DNA of 64,000 bases from Zoogloeaceae bacterium (GTDB taxonomy: Bacteria > Pseudomonadota > Gammaproteobacteria > Burkholderiales > Rhodocyclaceae), in assembly GCA_024235675.1 (NCBI GenBank), contig JACKLZ010000003.1:62001-126000 (forward strand). Reading direction: 5' to 3'. The notes under the pieces are model-generated. The model searched no databases. It was given only the letters and a program-made list of their open reading frames with translations, and had not been told where the DNA came from. The stretch's first letter is position 1. Each line of letters opens with the position of its first letter. The position numbers and the translations under genes were made by a program. Below, in pieces: positions 52,656 to 61,046 of this stretch.

Positions 52656-54767
52656 GTGGCATTTCATTTCGTGCGCGCCGCAAGGTTTCGCCGCGCGCTA
52701 CCGGTGTGCGGCATGGCATTGTGTGCCTTCGCCGCAGGTGCCGTCGCCAGTGAAACCGACGCCTTTTTCGAGGAGATCCCGCTGGTGCTGACGGCTTCGC
52801 GACTGGCCCAGTCGCCGCTCTCGGCCCCCGCGCCTGTCACGCTGATTGACCGCGAAATGATCGAAGCTTCGGGCTTCACCGAGATTCATGATTTGCTGCG
52901 CCTCGTGCCCGGCTTCATGGTGGCTGACTGGCCCGGCGGCTCGCCGACCGTGGCCAACCATGGCATTGGCGACGCCTTTGACCGGCGCATCAAGGTGCTG
53001 GTCGATGGGCGGATGGTCAATCACCCGATCTGGGGCGATACCCAGTGGGACAACCTCACCATCCGCGTCGATGACATCGAGCGCATCGAGGTGGTGCGCT
53101 CGGCCAACGGCGGGGCCTACGGCGCCAACGCCTTCCAGGGGGTGGTCAACATCATCACCCGCTCGCCCGTCATCGAAGACGGCTACAGCGTGATTTCCCG
53201 GTTCGGCGTGGACGGCTTCTACGACCACGGCGTGCGCGTCAATGGGCCCGCGGATTCGCCCGTGGCATGGCGGCTGTCGGCATCGACCCGCAGCGCGACG
53301 ACCTTCGAATCGTTTGTCCGCAGCAATGGCGAAAACGAGATGCAGGAAGCGTTCTCGCGCGAGACACTGAATCTCCACCTGGTCAGCCAGATCAACCCGC
53401 AGGACCGCCTCAGCCTGCATTTCGGGCTCAGCCAGGGCGTGGACACACGGGGCTACCCGGCGCTGGGTACCCGACTGCGCAACTTTCACCTCGATCCGCT
53501 GCAGGATGGCGACATCCGCAACCAGACGGTGCACGCTGACTGGACGCGCAGTTACAGCACCACCTCCGAGCTGTCGCTGCAGTATTTCTACCAGGGCCAG
53601 CAGGCCCGCCGGGCGTGGGACATCGATGTGCGCGCCATGGGTGAAGGCCGCGACGGCATCATCGATGCAGACCGCGACATCGATGTCAGTGTCCACAACC
53701 TCGAAGTGCAGCTGAGCGGCCAGATCCTGCCGTCGGTGCAGGCGCTGATCGGCGCTGGCGCGCGCCACGAGCGGGTGCGCTCGGCGGCCTACTTCGACAC
53801 CGATGCGGCGCTCATCGCCACCTACTGGCAGACCTTCGGCAACCTCACCTGGCAGGCCACCGACGCGCTGGCGCTGAACCTGGGCGGCACCTACGAGCAC
53901 CATGACTACAGCGGCAAGCTGTTCTCGCCGCGGGTGGCGCTCAACCTCGCGCTCAACCCCGGTACCGCGCTGCGCGTGTCGACCGGCAAGGCCTACCGGG
54001 CGCCCTCGCTCATCGAGTCGCACGGCCTCGAAACGCTGCGCGAGAACGGCTCGATCGTGAATATCGGCTACAACGCCGCGCAGCCGATCGACCCCGAAGA
54101 GATGCGCTTCTTCGAGATTGGCCTCGTGGCCCGGCCGATGAAAGGCCTGGCGGTCGACGTGCGTGTCTTCCGCGAGGCCTACTCGGGCTACCTCGACAGC
54201 CAGAGTTGCCGCCTGCCGACGGCGGCGGTGCCGGTGCCGTCAAAGGAGCGCTGCAGCGATGTGGGCGTCTTCCCGCCGGCCGACTGGTCGGCCGTCAACG
54301 CACTGACCTACCAGAGCGCCAAGACCAAGCGCTTCCTCAATCTGGGCAATTTTGTCGCCAAGGGCGGCGAATACACCGTCGACTGGCGCAAGCAGGGCTG
54401 GGGCCGGGTGGTGTTCTCGCAGGCCTACATCACCCTCAACGCCAGTGACGACCTGGTCGACCGCGACATCGAACTGAGCGCGCCGCAGGTGACCACCTCG
54501 CTGCTGCTCATGAAAGACCTGCCGGACCGCTGGCGCGCCACCCTCGGCTACTACCACAACGACGACATGTACTGGCTCAACCAGGGCGACCGCGTGCCCA
54601 ACCGCGATCGCATCGACCTGCGCCTCGCCAAACGCTTCGGTCCGCCGGGCGCCGAGAACGAATTTGCGCTCGTGATGCAGAACCTCGGCGAAATCTATAC
54701 CGAGTTCCACGAGGGCCGCTACCGCCACGAACCGCTCATTTACGCCAGCCTGCGGCTGGTGTGGTGA
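52656..54767 (+). CDS. TonB-dependent outer-membrane receptor
   Basis: A protein of about 703 residues. A signal peptide (CGMALCAFAAGAVAS) leads into a plug domain (PVTLIDREMIEASGFTEIHDLLRLVPGF...IERIEVVRSANGGAYGANAFQGVVNIITR), then a beta-barrel ending in an aromatic residue (LRLVW). The GTG at 52656 has a GGGAG site five bases upstream. Its ligand is unknown. E. coli PqqU is a TonB receptor for PQQ, but nothing here shows that specificity, and the PQQ genes are 6 kb away. Confidence 0.9.
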   Translation: MAFHFVRAARFRRALPVCGMALCAFAAGAVASETDAFFEEIPLVLTASRLAQSPLSAPAPVTLIDREMIEASGFTEIHDLLRLVPGFMVADWPGGSPTVANHGIGDAFDRRIKVLVDGRMVNHPIWGDTQWDNLTIRVDDIERIEVVRSANGGAYGANAFQGVVNIITRSPVIEDGYSVISRFGVDGFYDHGVRVNGPADSPVAWRLSASTRSATTFESFVRSNGENEMQEAFSRETLNLHLVSQINPQDRLSLHFGLSQGVDTRGYPALGTRLRNFHLDPLQDGDIRNQTVHADWTRSYSTTSELSLQYFYQGQQARRAWDIDVRAMGEGRDGIIDADRDIDVSVHNLEVQLSGQILPSVQALIGAGARHERVRSAAYFDTDAALIATYWQTFGNLTWQATDALALNLGGTYEHHDYSGKLFSPRVALNLALNPGTALRVSTGKAYRAPSLIESHGLETLRENGSIVNIGYNAAQPIDPEEMRFFEIGLVARPMKGLAVDVRVFREAYSGYLDSQSCRLPTAAVPVPSKERCSDVGVFPPADWSAVNALTYQSAKTKRFLNLGNFVAKGGEYTVDWRKQGWGRVVFSQAYITLNASDDLVDRDIELSAPQVTTSLLLMKDLPDRWRATLGYYHNDDMYWLNQGDRVPNRDRIDLRLAKRFGPPGAENEFALVMQNLGEIYTEFHEGRYRHEPLIYASLRLVW

Positions 54768-54793
54768 GGTCGGCAACGGTCAGCCTGCCGCCC

Positions 54794-54879
54794 GTAGGGC
54801 GGACAAGCCGAGCGCATCCGCCGAACAGCCTGCCGATGTGGCACCAACGGCGGATGCGCCTGTGGCTTGTCCGCCCTAT
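54794..54879. repeat. Inverted pair of GTAGGGCGGACAAG elements
   Basis: GTAGGGCGGACAAGCC (from 54794) is repeated as its imperfect complement GGCTTGTCCGCCCTAT (to 54879), with further pairing between GCGCATCCGCCG and CGGCGGATGCGC. It lies between the TonB receptor and msrA genes and is probably a terminator-like REP element. Confidence 0.7.
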
Positions 54880-54964
54880 CGAATGCGAGGCGGCCGGTGG
54901 CGGATCGCGCGTCGGTGTAAGGGCTGGCCCGTCCGGGCGGTCTCTTACCCTAAGGAGACCACCC

Positions 54965-55636
54965 ATGCCACACACCCGTCACAAGCTCAAGCGCCTCACT
55001 CTCGCCATCACCCTGGTGGCGGCCAGCCTCGCGCCGCTCGGCCCCGCCAGCGCCAAAGACCTCCAGCACATGGTCGTCGCCGGCGGCTGCTTCTGGTGCG
55101 TCGAGTCCGACTTCGAATCCGTCCCCGGCGTTATCGAAGCCGTTTCCGGCTATACCGGCGGCCACACCGACAAGCCCACCTACCAGCAAGTGACCCGTGG
55201 CGACACCGGTCACTATGAAGCTGTCAAGATCACCTACGATGCCGATGTGGTGGGCTACGACAAGCTCATCCGTTTGTTCTTCCGCTCCATCGACCCCACC
55301 GATGCTGGCGGGCAGTTCTGCGACCGTGGCAGCAGCTACCGCACCGCGATTTTTGTCGACACCACCGAACAACGCGCCATCGCCCAGGCCGAACTCAACG
55401 CCGCCCAGAAGCAGCTCGGCCAGCCCATTGTGACCCCGATCCTCGACGCCAAGCCCTTCACCGTCGCCGAGGACTACCATCAGGACTACTACAAGGGCGG
55501 CGGCTGGACGCTCACCCGCCGTGGCCCGAAGTCGCAGGTGGATGCCTACAATTTCTACCGCGAGAGCTGTGGTCGGGATGCCCGTGTCGCCGATCTGTGG
55601 GGCGCCGACGCGCCGTTCGTACATCACGTCAAGTAG
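54965..55636 (+). CDS. msrA: Exported peptide-methionine (S)-S-oxide reductase
   Basis: A 223-residue MsrA with a signal peptide (about residues 1-30, LTLAITLVAASLAPLGPASA). The catalytic GGCFWCVESDFE motif is intact, and PTYQQVTRGDTGHYE and AEDYHQDYY are family blocks. A further Cys (GQFCDRGSSYRT) and a C-terminal ESCG may resolve the disulfide. The enzyme repairs oxidised methionine, here probably in the periplasm. AAGGAG precedes the ATG. Confidence 0.95.
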   Translation: MPHTRHKLKRLTLAITLVAASLAPLGPASAKDLQHMVVAGGCFWCVESDFESVPGVIEAVSGYTGGHTDKPTYQQVTRGDTGHYEAVKITYDADVVGYDKLIRLFFRSIDPTDAGGQFCDRGSSYRTAIFVDTTEQRAIAQAELNAAQKQLGQPIVTPILDAKPFTVAEDYHQDYYKGGGWTLTRRGPKSQVDAYNFYRESCGRDARVADLWGADAPFVHHVK

Positions 55637-55715
55637 GGGTGGCGCGTTCGCGCAGTCTCGTGCGCGACGCCGCGTCGTGATGGCTTGACACGGGCGGCAC
55701 AAGCTCGGATAGTTC

Positions 55716-55744
55716 GATATTCGGAATATATTATTCCGAATATC
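55716..55744. promoter_or_regulatory. Perfect 13-bp inverted repeat, probable LysR-type operator
   Basis: Arms 55716-55728 (GATATTCGGAATA) and 55732-55744 are perfectly complementary around TAT. The palindrome contains a T-N11-A half-site pattern typical of LysR targets and lies about 70 bases before the LysR start, suggesting autoregulation. Confidence 0.65.
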
Positions 55745-55812
55745 AGAATTTATGCCACGGAGGCGCGAATGGCGAACCCGCGACGAGACGATGCCCGACC
55801 GGGGGCGGGCCG

Positions 55813-56484
55813 ATGAAGATCGGCAACCTTCAGCTCAACTGGCTGCGCACGTTTGAGGCCGCCGGGCGGCTCCTGAGTTTTTCCCTGGCGGCCGAAGAAC
55901 TGAATCTGAGCCAGTCCGCCGTCAGCCAGCAGATCAAACTGCTTGAGCACAAGCTCGGAAAGGAATTGTTCCTGCGCCAAACGCGCTCGCTTCAGCTCAC
56001 CACGGAAGGGCGCGCCCTGCTGGATGTCGTCAAGGAGGGGCTCCAGCGGCTCAACGCGGGCATGAACAGCATTTTCAGCAGCGCGGCCGATGGGGTGCTG
56101 GAACTGCATGTGAACAACACCTTTGGCGAACTCTGGCTCGCGCCGCGGATCGGCCGTTTTATTGCGCACCGTCCGCAGTTGTCGGTCCGCATGCTGCAGA
56201 CGAACTGGGATCTGGAGTATCAGGCGGCCAACACCGAGCTGGAAATCCGCTATGGCAACGGCAGCTGGCCGGGTTACGAGACGCGCAACCTGCTACCGCA
56301 CACCTTGCGGCCGTATTGCACGATTGCGCACGCAGCCCGGCTGCGCAGTGCCGACGGCTTTGCGCACATGCCGCTGATCGATGTGCTGGGCACACCGAAC
56401 GGCTGGCTCGACTGGAAGCGCATCTACCGCCCCGAGGCCGCCGAGCGTCCGGCGCGCATTCATGTGGACAGTTACGCGTGTTGA
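55813..56484 (+). pseudogene. LysR-family regulator truncated by IS21
   Basis: The N-terminal winged helix is intact (LNWLRTFEAAGRLLSFSLAAEELNLSQSAVSQQIKLLEHKLGKELF). The effector-binding domain runs to about residue 221, where the IS21 left end (56479) supplies a stop. About 70-80 residues of the usual 300 are missing. It resembles the GcvA/AmpR-like LysR branch. The missing 3' portion is not found to the right of the IS. Effector binding is likely lost, though DNA binding may persist. Confidence 0.85.
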
Positions 56485-56594
56485 CGGCCACCCAGAATTG
56501 ACCCATCTGAAGGGGCAATTTGCATCGAAATTTGACCCACCTTTGATTGAATACCCTGCTGTGCATTCGGCGGGGGAATCAAGGAGTGATCAAA

Positions 56595-58094
56595 GTGGGC
56601 ATGTTGGCCAAGATCAGGCGGATGCATTTCCGCGACCACCTGCCGTTGCGCGAGATTGCGCGGCAAACCGGGCTTGCCCGAAACACCATCCGCACTTGGC
56701 TGCGCCAGAAGGACGTGGTCGAGCCGCAGTACAAGCCACGAGAGGCCAGAAGCGTCGTTGATCCGTGGGCGGAGCAGCTCGGGCAGTGGCTGAAGACGGA
56801 CGCGCATCGGCCGAAGCGGGATCGCCGCACCGGCCGGGCGATGTTCGAGGCGATCCGCGCGCAAGGCTATGCGGGCAGCTACAACCGAGTGTGCGCCTTC
56901 ATCAAGCGCTGGCGGAAGGAGGAATCGGGCAAGCCCGGCCCCGCCTACGTGCCGCTCACCTTCGCGCTGGGCGAAGCGTTCCAGTTCGACTGGAGCACCG
57001 AGTACGCCTTCATCGGCGGCTTGCGCCGCAAGCTCGACGTCGCGCATACCAAGCTGTGCGCGAGCCGCGCCTTCTGGCTCACCGCCTACCCGACGCAAAG
57101 CCACGAAATGCTGTTCGACGCGCACACCCGGGCCTTCGCCGCCTTCGGCGGCGTACCCCAACGCGGCATTTACGACAACATGAAGACCGCCGTCGACAAG
57201 GTCGGGCGCGGCAAGGAACGCGACATCAACCCGCGCTTCTTCGCGATGTGCGGCCACTACCTGTTCGAGCCGGAGTTCTGCAATCGGGCCGCCGGCTGGG
57301 AGAAGGGGCGTGTTGAGAAGAACGTCCAGGACCGGCGCCGGCAGATTTGGCAGCGCGCCAGCGAACGGCACTGGAAGGATCTCGACGAGCTCAACGCATG
57401 GCTCGGTGAGCAGTGTCGGCAGGCGTGGGCCGACATGGCCAACCCGGAATGGCCGGCACTGACGATTGGCGATCTGCTGCAGGATGAACTGATGCAGATG
57501 CTGCCGAACCCGAAACCATTCGACGGCTATGTCGAGAAGCCGGTCCGGGTCACCAGCACGGCGCTCATTCACTTCCAGCGCAACCGCTACAGCGTGCCAG
57601 CCGAACACGCCCACGCGGTGCTGAGCCTGCGCATCTATCCGAACGAACTGCGGCTCGTCGCCGACGGACAGGAGGTCGCCCGTCATGCGCGCAGCTTCGA
57701 GCGCGACCAGACCTTCTACGACTTCACCCACTACATCGGCGTCGTCGATCGGAAGCCGGGCGCGCTCAGAAACGGCGCGCCGTTTGCGGAGATGCCAGAG
57801 CCGCTCCTGCGCCTGCAGCGCCACCTGCTCAGGCAGAGCGGTGGCGACCGGGTGATGGCCGACGTGCTCGGCGCGATTCCACGCCACGGCCTCGACGCCG
57901 TGCTGGTCGCCGCCGAACTGGCGCTCGAGTCCGACCGCCCCAGTGGCGAGCACGTGCTCAACGTGCTCGCCCGGCTCAAGTCGGGTATGCCGCCGACCAC
58001 ACCGGTGGTGACGACACTCGCGGTACGCGAGGAGCCGAAGTCCGATGTGCATCGCTACGACCGCCTGCGAACGGAGGCCCGTCATGTCGATTGA
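56595..58094 (+). CDS. istA: IS21 transposase IstA
   Basis: About 499 residues. An N-terminal helix-turn-helix (LPLREIARQTGLARNTIRTWL) is followed by a DDE integrase core: Asp in FQFDWSTEYAFI, Asp in GIYDNMKTAVDKV and Glu in EKGRVEKNVQDRR. The start is GTG 56595 with AAGGAG eight bases upstream, or ATG 56601. Its 3' end overlaps istB by 11 bases. The frame is intact. Confidence 0.93.
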   Translation: MGMLAKIRRMHFRDHLPLREIARQTGLARNTIRTWLRQKDVVEPQYKPREARSVVDPWAEQLGQWLKTDAHRPKRDRRTGRAMFEAIRAQGYAGSYNRVCAFIKRWRKEESGKPGPAYVPLTFALGEAFQFDWSTEYAFIGGLRRKLDVAHTKLCASRAFWLTAYPTQSHEMLFDAHTRAFAAFGGVPQRGIYDNMKTAVDKVGRGKERDINPRFFAMCGHYLFEPEFCNRAAGWEKGRVEKNVQDRRRQIWQRASERHWKDLDELNAWLGEQCRQAWADMANPEWPALTIGDLLQDELMQMLPNPKPFDGYVEKPVRVTSTALIHFQRNRYSVPAEHAHAVLSLRIYPNELRLVADGQEVARHARSFERDQTFYDFTHYIGVVDRKPGALRNGAPFAEMPEPLLRLQRHLLRQSGGDRVMADVLGAIPRHGLDAVLVAAELALESDRPSGEHVLNVLARLKSGMPPTTPVVTTLAVREEPKSDVHRYDRLRTEARHVD

Positions 58095-58896
58095 ACTGAT
58101 CCGACGCCTCGAGGCCTTGAAGCTGCATGGCATGGCGCAGTGCTGGCCGGAGCTCGTCGCCAAGGCGCGCCACAGTGACATGCCGCCCGAGCAGTGGATG
58201 AGCGAGCTGCTGGCGGCGGAAACGGCGGAGCGCGAGGTGCGCTCGATCGCCTACCAGATGACCGCCGCGCGCTTCCCCGCACATCGCGATCTGGCCGGTT
58301 TCGACTTCGCGCAGGCGAAGGTGGATGAAGCCTTGGTGCGGCGGCTCCACCGGGGCGACTTCATTGCCGCCGCCCACAACGTCGTCCTGATCGGCGGGCC
58401 GGGCACCGGCAAGACGCACTTGGCAACCGCCATCGGCATCGAGGCGATCCAGCATCTGGGCAAGCGCGTGCGCTTCTTCTCGACGGTGGAGCTGGTCAAT
58501 GCGCTAGAGCAGGAGAAGTCCAACGGCAAGGCGGGGCAGCTCGCCTATCGGCTGCTGTACGTTGATCTCGTGATTCTCGATGAACTCGGCTACCTGCCGT
58601 TCAGCCAAGCCGGCGGCGCCTTGCTCTTCCATCTGCTCTCGAAGCTCTACGAACACACCAGCGTGATGATCACGACCAACCTATCGTTCGCCGAGTGGGA
58701 CAGCGTCTTTGGTGACGCGAAGATGACCACCGCCATGCTCGACCGCCTAACCCACCACTGCCACATCGTCGAGACCGGCAACGAGTCGTGGCGTTTCAAG
58801 ACGAGTACGGCCCGGCTGCAGCCGGGCCGTACTCGAAACCCCAAACCGCAAGGAGACCAAACACCACAAACTGAACCCGACACCAACCCCGCGTAG
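58084..58896 (+). CDS. istB: IS21 transposition helper ATPase IstB
   Basis: A 270-residue AAA+ protein with Walker A GGPGTGKTHLA and Walker B LVILDELGYLP, plus the ITTNLSFAEW sensor segment. It assists IstA target capture. ATG 58084 (MSIELIRRLEALKLHG) is the conserved family start and overlaps istA. The tail beyond about residue 245 is low complexity. Confidence 0.94.
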   Translation: MSIELIRRLEALKLHGMAQCWPELVAKARHSDMPPEQWMSELLAAETAEREVRSIAYQMTAARFPAHRDLAGFDFAQAKVDEALVRRLHRGDFIAAAHNVVLIGGPGTGKTHLATAIGIEAIQHLGKRVRFFSTVELVNALEQEKSNGKAGQLAYRLLYVDLVILDELGYLPFSQAGGALLFHLLSKLYEHTSVMITTNLSFAEWDSVFGDAKMTTAMLDRLTHHCHIVETGNESWRFKTSTARLQPGRTRNPKPQGDQTPQTEPDTNPA

Positions 58897-58990
58897 CTAT
58901 ACTGTGCGCATAAACCGGTGGGTCAGTTTTAGATGAAAACCCCGGGTCAGTTCTGCGTGGAAATCAACAAACTGGCAGGTCAACCGGAAG

Positions 58991-59033
58991 CTGGTAGGGG
59001 GGCGGAGGGGCCCCCTACCAGACTTGCGAAGTC
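58991..59033. terminator. Hairpins at the 3' end of the interrupted gene
   Basis: CTGGTAGGGG (58991-59000) pairs with CCCCTACCAG (59012-59021), and GACTT-GCG-AAGTC follows to 59033. They sit immediately after the stop of the leftward gene fragment. Confidence 0.65.
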
Positions 59034-60014
59034 TACCGCAGCCGCGTGAACAGCCAGCCGCCCTGCGTCTTTATGAACCGACCCTGAGAGACCGAGCCGG
59101 AGCCCATCAGCTCGCCCATGCGGCCCTGCATGAACGGGCTGTTCGATTCGAAGCCCAGCACGTAATCGCAGATAAAGCCGGTGCGGTTGAGTCCCTCGGC
59201 GCAGCCGAGCTTCTCAAACCGCGTCAGTCGCACCTTGAACTCACCGCCACCCCCCGCCCCGAGCACCGTCAGGCACTGCATCGCCATCAGCGGGTCGTTC
59301 TGGAACTGCCTCGCCTGGCAGCGCCGGTAGGTCGATGACAATTCGTCGTTTATCTGATCGAACTTTGCCTTTACTGCAAATAACATGTTCTCGGCTGTCG
59401 GTTCGCCATCCAGAGTGCCGGTCGCATGGTCGTAGAACCGGATCGAACGGATCTCCAACACGGCGATCGCCCGATTCACTGCCTCGGCGTATGGATGTAT
59501 GGCCGTGCTTCCGAGGAAATCGGTGCTGTCTATGTACCGCCTGGCCGCATTCGTGACCCGCTCCTCCGGGTCGCCACCCGGCTCCAGTGAGCGCATCGCC
59601 TCAGCGAAGCTCTGCTGGATGTCGGGATTATCGATCAGGGCCCTGCGGCGATCATAGATCGGAGCCGCCCGTTGGCGGGCCCTTTGCTCACCAAGAACGG
59701 CGCCAAGCGAACCGAGCATCTCACCGGTCATCTGCGCTATGTGGGTGACGGTGCCAAGACCCTCCAGCGTCTCCGGCACATTCTCTGCCGCCCGAACGGC
59801 CTTGTCGATCTCCGGTCCGGTGATGGCGTCGGCCTTGGCCCGGACCGCCTGCGTCAGCGCACGGAGGTCGGCACCCGCCAGCGTTATCTTCCCTGAGTCC
59901 TTGACCAGTTCCTTGAGCATGTTGAGGGTCGCCAACTCTGCTGGCAGCGCTGGGACTCTGGCGACTCGCTTGTTAATCTCCGCGACGTCGATGGCGCGAC
60001 GTTTGTCAGCTAGC
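59033..60014 (-). pseudogene. 3' part of an exported unknown protein gene split by IS481
   Basis: Encodes the last 325 or so residues (LADKRRAIDVAEINKR... to ...GGWLFTRLR) of a protein whose 5' part lies at 61041-62980. Joining across the IS at the GCTAGC duplication keeps one frame: CTA GCT GAC AAA reads L-A-D-K. The fragment is helical at first, then has a Cys-containing region (CQARQFQNDPLMAMQC, CAEGLNRTGFICDYV). No family is recognised. Confidence 0.85.
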
Positions 60015-61046
60015 TGTGATCTCTCTGTAGGTTGTTCATTCGGGACGTACCCGTCAGATTGGAGGCGCCAACCAAACCAGTCCTCCGAGGTTCCCGAATG
60101 AACACACATAAAAATGCCCGATTAACCGTCCATGGTCGAGCGCTTCTTGTGAGGCGCGTCGTCGAATATGGTCTGCGCGTGGAAGAGGCGGCACAGGCTG
60201 CGGGGGTCAGCACCCGCACGGCTTACAAGTGGCTCAAGCGCTATCGAGAAGAAGGGCCGGGTGGTTTGCACAACCGCTCTTCACGCCCGCACCGCTGCCC
60301 GCATGCGCTGAGTGGCGAACGCCAGCGGATGATCATCGAACGACGCAAGAGTCGACAGCCATACCACCAAATTAGTCAGGATCTGGGCGTCGGGCGCAGC
60401 ACGGTGGGGCGTATCCTGTGCCGCGCAGGGCTCCACCGCCTGGCGAACCTTGAGCCGGCCAAGCCGGTGCGGCGCTATGAGTACCCGGCCCCTGGCGGCA
60501 TGTTGCACCTGGACATCAAGAAACTCGGGCGTTTTCGTCGCCCCGGGCACCGGGTAACTGGCGATCGTCGGCAAGACTCACCCGGGGCCGGTTGGGAGTA
60601 CGTTCATGTGGCGATCGATGATCATTCGCGTATCGCTTTCAGCACCATCTGCCCTGACGAGAGCGGCCGCAGCGCCTGCATCGCGCTGCTTCGAACAGTG
60701 CGCTATTACGCCAGCCTTGGCATCCGTTTCCAGCGCGTACTGACCGACAACGGTGCATGCTACAAGTCCCGAAAGTTCAAGCGCTTATGCCGACGCCTTC
60801 GGCTCAGGCACATGCGCACCAAGCCATACACGCCACGGACCAACGGGAAAGCCGAACGCTTCATCCAGACAGCCCTGCGCGAATGGGCCTACGCCCGCTC
60901 CTACGAATCCTCGCAGCAGCGTGCCGCCCACTTGCCGATCTGGTTGCATCAGTACAACTGGCACCGGCCACACGCCAGCTTGAAATATCTACCGCCGATC
61001 AGCCGGCTACCGAATGCGAACAACCTAGTGGGTTTACACAGCTAGC
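60009..61046 (+). mobile_element. IS481-family insertion sequence with 6-bp target duplication
   Basis: The element spans 60015-61040 (1,026 bases) and is flanked by GCTAGC on both sides (60009-60014, 61041-61046). The termini start TGTG and share TAGGTTGTTC at equal distance (positions 14-23 of each end). The duplication fits the NCTAGN target known for Bordetella pertussis IS481. The intact transposase and exact duplication suggest a recent insertion. Confidence 0.93.
60098..61045 (+). CDS. IS481-family transposase
   Basis: A 315-residue transposase with an N-terminal helix-turn-helix (LRVEEAAQAAGVSTRTAYKWLKRY) and a DDE core: Asp in LHLDIKKLGRF, Asp in VLTDNGACYKS and Glu in TNGKAERFIQT. 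The start is ATG 60098; the frame is intact. Its stop codon TAG is created by the target duplication rather than by the element. Confidence 0.95.
   Translation: MNTHKNARLTVHGRALLVRRVVEYGLRVEEAAQAAGVSTRTAYKWLKRYREEGPGGLHNRSSRPHRCPHALSGERQRMIIERRKSRQPYHQISQDLGVGRSTVGRILCRAGLHRLANLEPAKPVRRYEYPAPGGMLHLDIKKLGRFRRPGHRVTGDRRQDSPGAGWEYVHVAIDDHSRIAFSTICPDESGRSACIALLRTVRYYASLGIRFQRVLTDNGACYKSRKFKRLCRRLRLRHMRTKPYTPRTNGKAERFIQTALREWAYARSYESSQQRAAHLPIWLHQYNWHRPHASLKYLPPISRLPNANNLVGLHS

Larger units (their letters stand above)
56479..58969 (+). mobile_element. IS21-family insertion sequence, complete
   Basis: A 2,491-base element with istA and istB. The termini are matching inverted repeats beginning TGTTGA and ending TCAACA, with CCAC-CAGAA-TGACCC conserved in both. 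The flanks (left ...TTACGCG, right AACTGGC...) show no direct repeat, so the present junctions probably arose by a later rearrangement. Confidence 0.88.

Noticed and set aside
52656..54767. TonB receptor as the PQQ uptake receptor of the adjacent PQQ operon
   Set aside because: It is 6 kb away with unrelated genes between, and no specificity can be read from the sequence.
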